Notes: generated from the sequence alone by a model not told the origin. Numbered from the stretch's first letter, positions 30,772 to 40,571 are shown. The stretch is 64,000 nucleotides of DNA from Brachybacterium sacelli (GCF_017876545.1 NZ_JAGIOD010000001.1:992001-1056000), one strand, 5' to 3'. Made by a program: numbers and translations.

Positions 30772-32193
30772 ATGAGCACCCACCCGAGAACCGACGCGTC
30801 GGCCGACCCGCCCGAGACCCCCACGGCCCCCGGAGCGGCCTCGACCCAGCCCACGCGATCCGTCGGGGACCTGGTCCGCGCCGCCGTCTCCGGCTGGCTC
30901 GGCACCGCCCTGGAGTTCATGGACTTCCAGCTCTACTCCCTGGCCGCGGCCCTGGTGTTCAGCGAGGTGTTCTTCGCCGCCGACAACCCCGGCATGGCCG
31001 TGATCGGCGCGATGGCCACCTACGGCGTGGGCTATGTGGCCCGCCCCGTCGGCGCCTGGTACTTCGGGCGCATGGGGGACCGGATCGGCCGCAAGAAGGT
31101 CCTGTTCTACACGATCGTGCTCATGGGCATGGCCACCACGCTGATCGGGGTGCTGCCCACCTACGGCCAGGTCGGACTGCTCGCGCCGGCTCTGCTCGTG
31201 CTCCTGCGGCTGCTGCAGGGCTTCGGCGCCGGCGCCGAGATCTCCGGGGCCGGTGTCATGCTCGCCGAGTACGCGCCGGTGAAGCGCCGCGGGCTGGTCG
31301 CCTCCCTGGTGGCGCTGGGCACGAACTGCGGCACGCTGTTCGCCTCGGCGGTGTGGGCGGTGCTGCTGGTGGCGGTCACCGAGCAGCAGCTGATGGACTG
31401 GGGCTGGCGCATCCCCTTCATCGCGAGCGCGCTGGTGATGGTGTTCGCGGTGTGGGTGCGCCTGAACCTCAAGGAGAGCCCGGTCTTCGAAGCCCGGGAC
31501 GACGTGGTCGAGGGCGAGGCGGTCGACGCGGAGACCATCGATGCCGGGCAGGCCCCGGCGGAGGCCGAGGAGTTCACCCAGGCCCGCTCGCTGACGGTCA
31601 AGTCCGTCGCCGTGGCCTTCCTGCTGCGCTTCGGGCAGGCCGGCAACTCCGGCATGATCCAGACCTACCTGATCACCTTCATGACCGTGTTCCTCCTGCT
31701 GGACAAGCAGCTGTCTACCGAGGTCGTCATCATCTCCTCCCTGGTCGCCTTCGTGACCGTGCCCGTGATCGGGCTGCTCGGCGACCGGTTCGGCCGCAAG
31801 CGGATGTACACGATCATGAGCGCGGTGGGGATGGTGGTGGCGATCCCCTGTGTCCTCCTGATCGTCTCCGGGGTGACCTGGCAGGTGATCGTCGGTTACG
31901 TGGTCATCCACAACATCGGCGTGATGTCGCTGGCCTCGATTGAGAACCTGGCCCTGCCGGAGATCTTCGGCGCCCGGAACCGCTACCAGGCCACGGGTGT
32001 GGTGCGCGAGGTCGCGGCCATCGTCGCCACCGGGGCCACCCCGGTCATCGCCGCCGCGATCGTCAGCGCCACGGGCTCGTGGATCCCGGTCGCCGTGATC
32101 ATCATGTTCTTCAGCGGCTGCGCCCTGTTCGCGGCGATCTGGATGAAGGAGATCGCCGGGCGCGACCTCACCGACCCGAACCCGGCGATGTGA
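30772..32193 (+). CDS. MHS-family (MFS) organic acid permease
   Basis: 473 residues, 12 membrane helices. Metabolite:H+ symporter traits: SGWLGTALEFMDFQLYSLAAAL in helix 1, MGDRIGRKKVLFY (motif A), LLRLLQGFGAGAEISGAGVMLAEYAP and a cytoplasmic loop of about 50 acidic residues between the halves. Relatives carry shikimate, alpha-ketoglutarate, proline or sugar acids. AAGGAG precedes the ATG. First gene of a three-gene unit with a second MHS permease and mannonate dehydratase, so a hexonate or hexuronate substrate is likely (inference). Confidence 0.9.
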   Translation: MSTHPRTDASADPPETPTAPGAASTQPTRSVGDLVRAAVSGWLGTALEFMDFQLYSLAAALVFSEVFFAADNPGMAVIGAMATYGVGYVARPVGAWYFGRMGDRIGRKKVLFYTIVLMGMATTLIGVLPTYGQVGLLAPALLVLLRLLQGFGAGAEISGAGVMLAEYAPVKRRGLVASLVALGTNCGTLFASAVWAVLLVAVTEQQLMDWGWRIPFIASALVMVFAVWVRLNLKESPVFEARDDVVEGEAVDAETIDAGQAPAEAEEFTQARSLTVKSVAVAFLLRFGQAGNSGMIQTYLITFMTVFLLLDKQLSTEVVIISSLVAFVTVPVIGLLGDRFGRKRMYTIMSAVGMVVAIPCVLLIVSGVTWQVIVGYVVIHNIGVMSLASIENLALPEIFGARNRYQATGVVREVAAIVATGATPVIAAAIVSATGSWIPVAVIIMFFSGCALFAAIWMKEIAGRDLTDPNPAM

Positions 32194-32286
32194 CGCCCGA
32201 GCCCTCGCGGCCCCGTCCTCGAGCCCGCCCCGTCCGCTTCCGACCTTCCGACCCTCCCGACCCTGACCGAAAGCCCACAGCGCACC

Positions 32287-33717
32287 ATGACCAGCAGTGA
32301 TCTCCGCGCACCGACCACGACGAAGGACCTCCGTCGCACCGTCGGCGCCTCCGTGATCGGCACCATCGCCGAGTACTACGACTTCTTCATCTACGGCACC
32401 GCCTCGGCCCTCGCCTTCAACGAGATCTTCTTCCCCGAGACCGACCCCCTGATGGGCACCCTCGCCGCCTTCGCGACCTACGCGGTCGGGTTCTTCGCCC
32501 GACCCCTCGGGGGTCTGGTGTGGGGGCACGTCGGGGACCGGGTCGGGCGCAAGCGCGCGCTCGTGTTCACCCTGCTGCTGACCGGCCTGGGCACCTTCGC
32601 CGTCGGCCTCATGCCCACCTACGACCAGATCGGGATCTGGGCGGCGGTGATCCTGGTGATCGTCCGCCTCATCCAGGGCTTCGGCGTCGGCGGCGAACAG
32701 GGCGGCGCCGTCCTGCTCACCGCCGAGGCCGCACCCCCGCACCGGCGCGGCTTCTGGTCCAGCTTCGTGCAGCTGGGGTCCCCGGTCGCCTACCTCATCC
32801 CCACCGCGCTGTTCGCCGTGCTGATGTCCTCCCTGGACCACGAGGCGTTCATCAGCTGGGGCTGGCGGATTCCGTTCCTGCTGAGCATCGTCGTGGTCGC
32901 CATCGGCCTGTACATCCGCACCCGCGTGCCGGAGTCGACGTCCTTCCGTGCCGTGAAGGAGGAGGCCACCGAGCACAAGGCGCCCCTGGCCCAGCTGGTC
33001 ACCCGCAACCGCCGCGAGGTCCTCGGCGGGATGTTCACGAAGTTCGTCGAAGCCGCGGTGTTCCCCTTCTACACGGTCTTCCTCGTCGCGTACGCGGACA
33101 CCAACGGCTACGAGTCCCAGCTCATTCTCGACGCGGTGATCATCGCGATCGTCTGCGAGATCATCACCATCCCGCTGCTGGGGCGGCTGACCGACAGGGT
33201 CGGCCGCAAACCCGTCTATCTGGTCGCCGCGGTGCTCAACCTGCTCCTCGTGGTCCCGGCGTTCTACGCCGTCCAGAGCGAGAACCTGCTGGTGATCACC
33301 GTGCTGCTGATCTGCGGCCTCGCGCTGGGCCATGCCGGCACCTACGCCCCGCAGGCGTCCTTCTTCCCCGAGCTGTTCCCCGCCCACGCCCGCTACTCGG
33401 GTGTCTCGATCGTGTGGCAGTTCGGTGCGATGATCGCCAGCGGGCCCTTCACCGTCGTCGCGACCGCACTGCTGATCGCCGGCGGCGGAGGATTCCACTG
33501 GTCGGCGCTGTACGTGGCGGCGCTGATCCTCATCAGCATCATCGCGCTGCGGTTCCTGCCCGAGACCGCCCCTGCCGCCCGTGGCGGCACCGAGTACGCG
33601 CACTGGGGCGGCGGCAGCCCGCTCGAGGACGCCGCCTCCCTCGACCGGACCGATCCCCGCCCCACCACCCATCCCGCCGACTCCCATCCCGCCGACTCCC
33701 AGGAGAGCACGCGATGA
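32287..33717 (+). CDS. MHS-family (MFS) organic acid permease, second copy
   Basis: 476 residues. [27 protein letters not shown] and [21 protein letters not shown] are strong MHS motifs, followed by [20 protein letters not shown]. Only moderately similar to the preceding permease, so the pair is probably not a recent duplication and may differ in substrate. It ends in repeated Pro-Ala-Asp-Ser-His codons and overlaps the dehydratase start (ATGA), which ties its transport function to mannonate or a related acid. Confidence 0.92.
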   Translation: MTSSDLRAPTTTKDLRRTVGASVIGTIAEYYDFFIYGTASALAFNEIFFPETDPLMGTLAAFATYAVGFFARPLGGLVWGHVGDRVGRKRALVFTLLLTGLGTFAVGLMPTYDQIGIWAAVILVIVRLIQGFGVGGEQGGAVLLTAEAAPPHRRGFWSSFVQLGSPVAYLIPTALFAVLMSSLDHEAFISWGWRIPFLLSIVVVAIGLYIRTRVPESTSFRAVKEEATEHKAPLAQLVTRNRREVLGGMFTKFVEAAVFPFYTVFLVAYADTNGYESQLILDAVIIAIVCEIITIPLLGRLTDRVGRKPVYLVAAVLNLLLVVPAFYAVQSENLLVITVLLICGLALGHAGTYAPQASFFPELFPAHARYSGVSIVWQFGAMIASGPFTVVATALLIAGGGGFHWSALYVAALILISIIALRFLPETAPAARGGTEYAHWGGGSPLEDAASLDRTDPRPTTHPADSHPADSQESTR

Positions 33718-34952
33718 CCATCGCCCGCATCGACGTCACCGTCACCAGCCCAGGCCGCAACTTCGTGACCGTCAAGGTCACCACCGAGGACGGCCACATC
33801 GGCTGGGGCGACGGCACTCTCAACGGCCGCGAGCTCGCGGTCGTCTCCTACCTGCGTGACCACGTCGCCCCCACCCTCATCGGCCGCGACGAGTCCGCGA
33901 TCGAGCAGACCTGGCAGTACCTCTACCGCAGCCCCTACTGGCGCCGCGGGCCGGTCACCATGGCGGCCGTCGCCGCTATCGACATGGCGCTGTGGGACAT
34001 CGCCGCGAAGAAGGCCGGCGAGCCCCTGTACAAGCTGCTCGGCGGGGCCTCCCGCACCGGGCTGCTCGCCTACGTCCACGCCTCCGGCACCACCATCGAG
34101 TCGCTGAAGGAGGCGGTCCGCGGCTACGTCGACCAGGGCTTCCGGGCCGTGCGCATCCAGGCCGGCGTCCCGGGGCTCGATCAGATCTACGGCGTGCACG
34201 ACGCCGCGCCCGGCGGGAAGTACGAGTACGAGCCGGCGGGGCGCGCCGCGGCCGGTGCCGCCATGCGGCCGACGGAGGAGACCTGGGACACCGCCGCCTA
34301 CCTGCGCCACCTGCCCACGGTCTTCGCCGCCGTGCGCGAGGAGTTCGGTCCCGAGCTGCGCCTCCTGCACGACGGGCACCACCGCATGAGCCCGATCGAG
34401 GCCGCGAAGCTCGCGAAGTCCCTCGAGCCCTATGACCCGTTCTGGCTCGAGGACTGCACCCCGGGCGAGGACCAGAGCGTGCTGCGCCTGGTGCGCCAGC
34501 ACTCGGTGACGCCGCTGGCCATCGGCGAGGTCTTCAACTCCGTGTACGACTACCAGACGCTGATCACCGAGCGGCTGATCGACTACGTGCGCTCCTCGGC
34601 CACCCATGCCGGAGGCATCACCGGTCTGCGCCAGATCATGTCGTTCGCGGCGATCTACGGGATCCGTTCCGGCTTCCACGGCCCCACCGACGTCTCGCCC
34701 GTGGGCATGGCAGCGCACCTCCACCTGGGCCTGGCGATCCACAACTTCGGCATCCAGGAGTACATGCCCCACTCCGAGGACACCCTGTCGGTGTTCCGCA
34801 CCGGCTACCGCGTCCAGGACGGCATGCTGCACCCGGGGGAGGCTCCCGGCCTGGGCGTCGAGCTCGACGAGGAGGCCGCCGCCGAGTACGAGTACGTGCC
34901 CGCCTACCTGCCGGTGAACCGGCTGCGGGACGGTTCCGTGCACGACTGGTGA
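33714..34952 (+). CDS. manD: D-mannonate dehydratase (enolase superfamily, ManD/RspA type)
   Basis: 412 residues. The capping domain holds [37 protein letters not shown]. Barrel metal ligands and acid-base residues appear in [34 protein letters not shown] and [19 protein letters not shown]. ManD enzymes dehydrate D-mannonate (some D-gluconate) to 2-keto-3-deoxygluconate, but part of the family is only weakly active, so flux is not certain. The product feeds the KDG kinase and KDPG aldolase at 43.6-45.3 kb. It is translationally coupled to the upstream permease. Confidence 0.9.
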   Translation: MTIARIDVTVTSPGRNFVTVKVTTEDGHIGWGDGTLNGRELAVVSYLRDHVAPTLIGRDESAIEQTWQYLYRSPYWRRGPVTMAAVAAIDMALWDIAAKKAGEPLYKLLGGASRTGLLAYVHASGTTIESLKEAVRGYVDQGFRAVRIQAGVPGLDQIYGVHDAAPGGKYEYEPAGRAAAGAAMRPTEETWDTAAYLRHLPTVFAAVREEFGPELRLLHDGHHRMSPIEAAKLAKSLEPYDPFWLEDCTPGEDQSVLRLVRQHSVTPLAIGEVFNSVYDYQTLITERLIDYVRSSATHAGGITGLRQIMSFAAIYGIRSGFHGPTDVSPVGMAAHLHLGLAIHNFGIQEYMPHSEDTLSVFRTGYRVQDGMLHPGEAPGLGVELDEEAAAEYEYVPAYLPVNRLRDGSVHDW

Positions 34953-35002
34953 GCGGCCGGGGCGGGGAGCACGCTCATCGGCTCCGGGATCATCCCCATG
35001 TC

Positions 35003-35256
35003 GGCTCCGCCGCCCTCCACCCCGGCTCCGCCGCCGTCCACCTCGGCTCCGCCGCCGTCCACCTCGGCTCCGCCGCCGTCCACCTCGGCTCCGCCGCCGT
35101 CCACCTCGGCTCCGCCGCCGTCCACCTCGGCTCCGCCGCCGTCCACCTCGGCTCCGCCGCCGTCCACCTCGGCTCCGCCGCCGTCCACCCCGGCTCCGCC
35201 GCCGTCCACCCCGGCTCCGCCGCCGTCCACCTCGGCTCCGCCGCCGTCCACCTCGG
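35003..35256. repeat. Tandem array, 12 copies of a 21-bp unit
   Basis: Twelve near-identical 21-base units, each built from GGCTCCGCCGCCGTCCACCTC, run head to tail. The only visible variation is CTCC for GTCC in the first unit and CCC for CTC in three units. The array starts about 50 bases after the mannonate dehydratase stop and abuts a 22-bp palindrome. It is open in several frames because 21 is a multiple of three; a peptide repeat (EVDGGGA on the minus strand) would result, but no start or ribosome site supports translation. Confidence 0.9.
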
Positions 35257-35264
35257 TCCGACGG

Positions 35265-35325
35265 ATCGAGATCGACATGAGGACCAGTTTCGTGCCCGCA
35301 AAGTGGTCCTCATGTCGATCTCGAT
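35265..35325. repeat. Palindromic element copy 2 (22-bp perfect stem)
   Basis: Arms 35265-35286 and 35304-35325 pair perfectly around a 17-base loop. The arm GAGATCGACATGAGGACCA differs from copy 1 (19100-19156) by one base, and the opposite arm carries the matching change. The loop, read on the minus strand, is also similar to loop 1, so the copy is inverted. It lies between the tandem array and the sulfotransferase-like gene; the remaining 145 bases up to 35470 hold nothing recognisable except a -10-like box. Confidence 0.75.
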
Positions 35326-35458
35326 GGGCGTGGGCGGGGTCGTGGCAGTGGGCGCGAGCGTGGCCGTGGGCGCCGTTGGGGCCGTGGGCGGGGCCCCGGC
35401 GCCTCGACCCCTCCTCCCGCTGGCCGTGCCGCGGCCCGAGGCGTTCTCACGCCATGCC

Positions 35459-35464
35459 TAGGGT
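35459..35464 (+). promoter_or_regulatory. -10 box (TAGGGT), leaderless sulfotransferase mRNA
   Basis: TAGGGT stands six bases before the ATG at 35471. GGAG between them is too close to act as a normal ribosome site. Confidence 0.35.
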
Positions 35465-35470
35465 GGAGCC

Positions 35471-37234
35471 ATGCTGAGCGACCGCCCCCTCTCCTCCGCC
35501 GATGCGTCCCGAGGGGGCCGGTCGCTGCGCCGTCGGACGATCATGACCGGTGCCGCGAGTACGTCTCTGAGCCTGCTGGCGCTGACCGCCTGCACCGATG
35601 AGGACACCGATCCCGGCCCGCAGGAGCCCGACACCGACGAGGTCACCGCCCTGAGGGTCGTCTTCAGCGAGGATCCCGCCGCTCGCGGGGACTGGACGGT
35701 CTGGTCCGTCGGCTACGACCTGGAGGAGGACCAGGACGCGCCGCCCCTGTACGACGCCTCGACCCAGGAGGCTCGGCACGAAGCGCTCGAGTCCAAGAAG
35801 GCGGAGAAGCCGTGGACCCGCGAGGACCCCCTGCTGGTGCTCGACCCCTACGGCAGCACCCTGACCGGGCTGTACGTCTTCTTCGAGGACGAGGCCGGCG
35901 GGCGGCTCGACGTGGTCTCGCGGGCGGCCGCGACCGAGGACTTCGCCCACACCGCCGCCAACCATGCGGCCGAGTCAGGGTTCGAGGGCCTGGTCATCGG
36001 CATGATTCCCGGTGCCCACAACACCCTGACCCTCACCTGGCGACCCGAGGGCTCCGGCGGAACCTCCGGTGAGGTGCGGATCAAGGCGCCCACCACCGCC
36101 TCCGGGTACGGCACCTCCGTGGCCGCCGAGATCGCCGATGCCGAGGCCCTCACCCCGGGCCTCTTCGCCCTCAGCGGCGTGACCGATCTCAGCACCAACA
36201 CCTACCTCGTCGACAACGGCGGCACGATGCGCGCCGAAGTGCTCTCCGGGGACACCGCTGCCCACCACTTCGTCCCCGAGGACGGTCGCATCGTGACCAC
36301 CACGGGCTCGCGCCAGCTCGGGGTCCTGGACCCCTTCGGCCATGCCACTGCCCTCATCGACCTGGGGGATCACAGCGTCCATCACGACCTCGCCGTCGTC
36401 GGTGACCTCGTCTACCTGCTGACCTCCGTGGCGTCCTCCGGCCGCGTCGAGGATCGGGTGCTCCGGGTGGATCTCTCCACCGGCGAGGTGGCCCAGGTGG
36501 TGGACCTGCAGACGGTCCTGCCCGAGTACGAGGCGATCGCGCACGTCCAGGAGGGCGAGGCCGGCGGCTCCGCCGTCCAGGGCAAGGACTGGATCCACCT
36601 CAATTCGATCGACGTCACCGACGGCGTCATGATCGTCTCCGCCCGCGAGACCTCGACGATCATCGCCCTGGACGACGCGCTCGAACCCGGCTCCGAGCCG
36701 TCCGTGCGCTGGATGATCGGGGTCGAGGCGCTGTGGGAGGGCACCGGGTACGAGGAGCACTTCCTGGCCCCCGAGGGCACCGTGATCGGGAACGCCGGCC
36801 AGCACACCGTGCACCGCATCGACGACGACGCCCTGCCGGCGGGGCAGTACTACCTGGAGATGTTCAACAACAACTTCTGGCAGCTCAGCACCCGCGAGGA
36901 GGCGGAGTGGCAGGACGTCGGCCCCGACGATGCCACCACCGACGAGCACGACGGGGTCAGCCACGCCCTGCGCTACGTGGTCGACGAGAGCGCCGGTACC
37001 TTCCGTGAGGACGCCGCCGTCGAGCTGCCCTACTCCTCGGTCGTCTCGAACGTGTTCCGTCTCGGCGACGGCGGGATCGACCAGCCGATGGTCACCAACT
37101 CCGGACGCGCGGGCGAGTACTCCGAACGTGCGGCCGACGGGACTCTGCTGGCCTCCTACCGCTACGACTCCGCCGGCCACGGCTATCGCGTGTACAAGGA
37201 TTCCTTCGAGGGGTTCTGGTTCGCGGCCCCCTGA
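35471..37234 (+). CDS. Arylsulfate sulfotransferase (AssT)-like lipoprotein
   Basis: 587 residues. Twin-arginine region SLRRRTIMTGAAS and a lipobox ending LALTAC indicate a Tat-exported lipoprotein. The rest fits the AssT beta-propeller: VHHDLAVVGDLVYLL (His 304-305), DWIHLNSIDVTDGVMIVSAR (His 376, Arg 392) and NAGQHTVHRID (His 445). In E. coli AssT four such residues (His252, His356, Arg374, His436) form the PAPS-independent sulfate-transfer site, with a His carrying the sulfate. It would act outside the membrane, moving sulfate between phenols. No DsbA/DsbL partner is adjacent. The exact donor is unknown. Confidence 0.78.
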   Translation: MLSDRPLSSADASRGGRSLRRRTIMTGAASTSLSLLALTACTDEDTDPGPQEPDTDEVTALRVVFSEDPAARGDWTVWSVGYDLEEDQDAPPLYDASTQEARHEALESKKAEKPWTREDPLLVLDPYGSTLTGLYVFFEDEAGGRLDVVSRAAATEDFAHTAANHAAESGFEGLVIGMIPGAHNTLTLTWRPEGSGGTSGEVRIKAPTTASGYGTSVAAEIADAEALTPGLFALSGVTDLSTNTYLVDNGGTMRAEVLSGDTAAHHFVPEDGRIVTTTGSRQLGVLDPFGHATALIDLGDHSVHHDLAVVGDLVYLLTSVASSGRVEDRVLRVDLSTGEVAQVVDLQTVLPEYEAIAHVQEGEAGGSAVQGKDWIHLNSIDVTDGVMIVSARETSTIIALDDALEPGSEPSVRWMIGVEALWEGTGYEEHFLAPEGTVIGNAGQHTVHRIDDDALPAGQYYLEMFNNNFWQLSTREEAEWQDVGPDDATTDEHDGVSHALRYVVDESAGTFREDAAVELPYSSVVSNVFRLGDGGIDQPMVTNSGRAGEYSERAADGTLLASYRYDSAGHGYRVYKDSFEGFWFAAP

Positions 37235-37241
37235 GCGGGAC

Positions 37242-37247
37242 CACAAT
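37242..37247 (+). promoter_or_regulatory. -10 box (CACAAT), leaderless mgtE mRNA
   Basis: CACAAT is six bases upstream of the GTG start of mgtE, within the 19-base gap after the preceding stop. There is no ribosome site, so either a leaderless promoter or coupled re-initiation would be needed. Confidence 0.3.
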
Positions 37248-37253
37248 GGGTTC

Positions 37254-38630
37254 GTGACCACCTCCTCCACCTCCTCCGCGTCCTCGGCCTCCCTCGACTC
37301 CGTCCTGGCTCTGCTGCGCGCCCCGCAGCACGACGAGGAGCTGCTCGAGCAGCTCGCGCTCGAGGTGCGCCTGCTGCCTCTCGGCGAGCTCGTGTATCTG
37401 GTCGAGACACGGCCCGCGACCGAGGCGGCGCTGCTGTTCCGGGTGCTGGACAAGGAGCTGGCCCTGGCCGTCTTCGAGGAGCTGCCCCCGCTGCACCAGG
37501 CCGAGCTGATCTCCGGTCTGCGCACCCCGCAGGTCGCCGACATCATCAGCGACCTCGATCCCGACGATCGTGCACTCCTGTTCGACGAGCTCCCGGCCTC
37601 GGTCGCCGAGCGCCTCATGCACGGCCTCGACGCGGACGAGCGCGCCATGACCACCGCCGTCCTGGGTTACCCGCGCCACGCCATCGGCCGGTACATGTCG
37701 CCCGAGGTGCTGCCCCTGCGGCCGACGATGACCACCGGTGAGGCTCTCGAGCACGTGCGTGCCCACGCCGCGGAGCCGGAGACCATCTACATGCTCCCCG
37801 TCGTCGACGGCACCCGGCGTCTGCTCGGGGTGATCGGGCTGCGGCGCCTGCTGCTGAGCGAGGGGGACGAGCTGGTCGGCGATCTGGCCCACGAGGCCGT
37901 CCACGCCTACGCCACCGACGACCGTGAGGACGCCGCCCGCCGATTCCTGGACGCGAAGCTCCTGGCCATGCCGATCCTGGACCGCGAGAACCGGCTGGTC
38001 GGCATCGTCACCATCGACGATGCGTTCGGCATCTTGGAGAAGGAGAACGCGGAGGACTCCGCCCGCACCAGCGGCTCCGAGCCGTTGCCCCGCGCCTACC
38101 TGTCCACTCCGATCCTGCGCATCGTGCGCAGCCGCATCGTGTGGCTGCTGGTCCTGGCCGTCTCCGCGATCCTCACCGTCCAGGTGCTCGAGATCTTCGA
38201 GGACCGCCTGGACCAGGTGGTGATCCTCGCCCTGTTCATCCCGCTGCTGACCGGTACCGGCGGCAACACGGGCAACCAGGCGGCCACCACGGTCACCCGG
38301 GCGCTCGCCGTGGGGGAGGTGCGGGTGCGCGACCTGCCGCGGGTGGTGTGGCGCGAGCTGCGGGTGGGGGCGACGCTCGGCAGCGCGCTCGGGGTGCTCG
38401 GCCTGCTCATCGCGGGCCTCATCTACGGGTGGCCGATCGGACTGGTCATGGGGACGACTCTGCTGTCCGTGTGCACCATGGCCGCGATCGTCGGCGGACT
38501 GATGCCGATCGTCGCGAAGAAGGTCGGCGCGGACCCCGCCGTGTTCTCCAACCCCTTCATCTCGACCTTCTGCGACGCCACCGGGCTGATCATCTACTTC
38601 ACGATCGCCACCGCAGTGCTGGGGCTGTGA
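37254..38630 (+). CDS. mgtE: Magnesium transporter MgtE
   Basis: 458 residues. Order of domains: MgtE N-terminal superhelical domain (about 10-125; FEELPPLHQAELISGL, DLDPDDRALLFDELP), two CBS domains (about 130-260; MSPEVLPLRPTMTTGEAL, LLAMPILDRENRLVGIVTIDD), then five membrane helices. The hallmark pore sequences GTGGNTGNQAATTVTRAL and SNPFISTFCDATGLIIYF are intact, including the Asp that lines the Mg2+ pore. The cytosolic domains close the channel when internal Mg2+ is high. GTG start. Confidence 0.95.
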   Translation: MTTSSTSSASSASLDSVLALLRAPQHDEELLEQLALEVRLLPLGELVYLVETRPATEAALLFRVLDKELALAVFEELPPLHQAELISGLRTPQVADIISDLDPDDRALLFDELPASVAERLMHGLDADERAMTTAVLGYPRHAIGRYMSPEVLPLRPTMTTGEALEHVRAHAAEPETIYMLPVVDGTRRLLGVIGLRRLLLSEGDELVGDLAHEAVHAYATDDREDAARRFLDAKLLAMPILDRENRLVGIVTIDDAFGILEKENAEDSARTSGSEPLPRAYLSTPILRIVRSRIVWLLVLAVSAILTVQVLEIFEDRLDQVVILALFIPLLTGTGGNTGNQAATTVTRALAVGEVRVRDLPRVVWRELRVGATLGSALGVLGLLIAGLIYGWPIGLVMGTTLLSVCTMAAIVGGLMPIVAKKVGADPAVFSNPFISTFCDATGLIIYFTIATAVLGL

Positions 38631-38635
38631 GGGTG

Positions 38636-38672
38636 GGCCACCGGTGCGCACCCCTGGTGCGGCGCGGTGGCC
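38636..38672. terminator. Hairpin between mgtE and MFS genes
   Basis: GGCCACCG (38636-38643) pairs with CGGTGGCC (38665-38672), and inside it CGCACC (38647-38652) pairs with GGTGCG (38656-38661). It sits six bases after the mgtE stop and 22 before the convergent MFS stop. Confidence 0.65.
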
Positions 38673-38693
38673 GTCATCGCGCGGGGCGGGGCG

Positions 38694-40004
38694 TCAGATC
38701 TCGTCGCCGACCGTGATCGCCTCGGCCTCCTCGACCTCGTCCAGCGGCGCGGCCCGGTGTCCCACCGCGCTGAGGTGGCGACGGCCGATCACCAGCATGG
38801 CGATCGCGACCACCAGGGCGGCGGCGGCCATGAAGTACGGAGCGCCGGCGGTCGTGGCTTCCGCGAGCGGGCCCGCGACGGCCGGGGCGATCGCACCGCC
38901 GAGGAAGCGCACGCCCGAGTAGGCCGAGCTCGCCACGCCGCGCGGGAGATCGGTGGCCTCCATGACGGTCTCGGTGAGCGCCGTGTTCATGATGCCCAGC
39001 AGCAGGCCGCCGATGATGATCAGCGTGATCATCCCGGTCATCGAGCCGTGCGAGATGGCCAGGGCCAGCATCACCAGCGTGAGCAGCGACAGCGTGGTGA
39101 GCAGCGTCGGGATCAGGCCGAGCCGGCGGGTGAGCACGGGGGCGACGAACACCGAGGTGATGGCGAGGCCCAGCCCCCAGCCGAAGAACACCCCGCCGAT
39201 GCCCATCGCACCGAACTCGCCGCCGCGGGCGGCGGCCGCCGCCTCGAGCGGGAAGGGCGAGTAGGCCAGCAGCACGAAGAAGGCGAAGTTGTAGAAGATC
39301 GCGGTGAGGGCGAGCGTGCGCAGCGCGGGGTGGGAGAGGGCGCGCAGCGAGGCCAGTGGGGAGACAGGTGCGGGCAGCGGCTCGCGGCGCAGGAGCAGGG
39401 CGATCGCGAGGAAGCCGACGGCCATCAGGGCGGCGGTGCCGGCGAAGGGCGCGCGCCAGGAGACGGAGCCGAGCAGCCCGCCCAGCAGCGGCCCGAAGGC
39501 CATGCCGATGCCGAGCGCGGTCTCGTAGAGGATGATCGCGCCGCCCGACGGACCCGCGGTCGCGCCGACGATCGCCGCCAGGGCGATGGAGATGAACAGG
39601 GCGTTGCCCAGCCCCCAGCCTGCCCGCAGGCCGATGATCTCGTTGACCGAGCCGGCGGTGGAGGCGAGCGCCGCGAAGATCACCACGAGGGCGAGGCCGA
39701 TGAGGAGGGTGCGCTTGACGCCGACGCGGGAGGCGAACCAGCTGGTGAAGAACATGGCGATCGCGGTGATGAACAGGTAGCTGGTGAACAGCAGCATCGC
39801 CTGCGACGGGGAGGCGTCCAGCTGGGTGCTGATCGCGGGGAGGATCGGGTCCACCAGGCCGATGCCCATGAAGGACACGGTCGCGGCGAAGGCGATCGCC
39901 CAGACCGCCTTGGGCTGCCGGAAGGCGTCACGCAGGGTGGGGGCGGTGGGAGAAGCGCTCTGCGGGGCGGCGGATGCCGCCGGTTCAGGGACGTGCGCGG
40001 TCAT
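38694..40004 (-). CDS. MFS transporter (DHA1 drug-efflux type)
   Basis: 436 residues, 12 helices. SFMGIGLVDPILPAISTQLDASPSQAMLLFTSYLF and the loop FASRVGVKRTLLIGLAL (motif A) match DHA1 efflux pumps; LYETALGIGMAFGPLLGGLLG is the antiporter motif C. It lies downstream of a MarR regulator on the same strand, a common arrangement for drug pumps and their repressors, with a 118-base gap between them. Substrate unknown. Confidence 0.9.
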   Translation of the reverse strand: MTAHVPEPAASAAPQSASPTAPTLRDAFRQPKAVWAIAFAATVSFMGIGLVDPILPAISTQLDASPSQAMLLFTSYLFITAIAMFFTSWFASRVGVKRTLLIGLALVVIFAALASTAGSVNEIIGLRAGWGLGNALFISIALAAIVGATAGPSGGAIILYETALGIGMAFGPLLGGLLGSVSWRAPFAGTAALMAVGFLAIALLLRREPLPAPVSPLASLRALSHPALRTLALTAIFYNFAFFVLLAYSPFPLEAAAAARGGEFGAMGIGGVFFGWGLGLAITSVFVAPVLTRRLGLIPTLLTTLSLLTLVMLALAISHGSMTGMITLIIIGGLLLGIMNTALTETVMEATDLPRGVASSAYSGVRFLGGAIAPAVAGPLAEATTAGAPYFMAAAALVVAIAMLVIGRRHLSAVGHRAAPLDEVEEAEAITVGDEI

Positions 40005-40122
40005 GCGGAGGGATCCTTCGGTCGGAGGGGAGCGTCGTGACGGGAGGGCCGACGAGCGGCTCGACCCGGGGCGAGGCCGGGGAGGTGACGGGCGGTCCGG
40101 GTGGGCCGGTCCCGTGCGGGGG

Positions 40123-40563
40123 TCACCCGTCGTGCGCGTCGACGAGTCGGGTGAGGATCTCGGTGGCCGCCTCGAGGGTCGCGAGGTCCGCGGCAGGCAG
40201 CTGCTCGAGCAGGCCGCCGACGCCGACGGCGAGCTGTGTGCGCCAGGCGGCGAGCTGGTCGTTCCCGCGCTCGGTGGTGCTGACCAGCGAGGAGCGGGAG
40301 TCGGTGGGATCGGGGGCCCGCTGCAGCAGCCCCTCCTCCTCGAGGCGCTGGATCACTGTGGTCGCCGTCGGGCGGGAGACCCGCTCACGGTCAGCGATCT
40401 CGCTCAGGCGCAGCGGTCCGTGCCGCTCGATGGTGGCGACCACGCGCCAGGAGACGGCCCCGACGCCGACGTCCGAGCGACGGGCGGCCAGCCTCGAGAA
40501 CTGGCTGCACGCCAGTGCGAGGTGCTGGGGGAGATCGCTGTCGGTGCCGGGAGTCGTCGTCAC
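40123..40563 (-). CDS. MarR-family transcriptional regulator
   Basis: 146 residues. Winged helix: GPLRLSEIADRERVSRPTATTVIQRLEEEGLLQRAPDPTDSRSSLVSTTERG, including the D-x-R-x of the wing. MarR dimers usually lose DNA affinity on binding phenolic or lipophilic ligands. GTG start eight bases after a -10 box, so the mRNA is probably leaderless. It lies between an MFS pump on the same strand and a divergent ene-reductase; control of both is inferred. Confidence 0.92.
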   Translation of the reverse strand: MTTTPGTDSDLPQHLALACSQFSRLAARRSDVGVGAVSWRVVATIERHGPLRLSEIADRERVSRPTATTVIQRLEEEGLLQRAPDPTDSRSSLVSTTERGNDQLAAWRTQLAVGVGGLLEQLPAADLATLEAATEILTRLVDAHDG

Positions 40564-40571
40564 GTCGGACC

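Noticed and set aside
30610..33687. A 1025-codon open frame on the minus strand opposite the two MHS permeases
   Set aside because: Low-complexity His/Asp/Gly/Arg protein with no domain; the plus strand has two clear transporters.
35003..35256. CRISPR-like array
   Set aside because: Units are contiguous with no variable spacers and no cas genes are present.
34904..35278. Peptide repeat EVDGGGA encoded by the 21-bp array (minus strand)
   Set aside because: The frame is open only because the unit is a multiple of three. No ribosome site or signal peptide, and the other frames are open too.
37235..37253. Magnesium riboswitch (M-box or ykoK) before mgtE
   Set aside because: Only 19 bases separate mgtE from the preceding stop, so there is no room for a leader structure.
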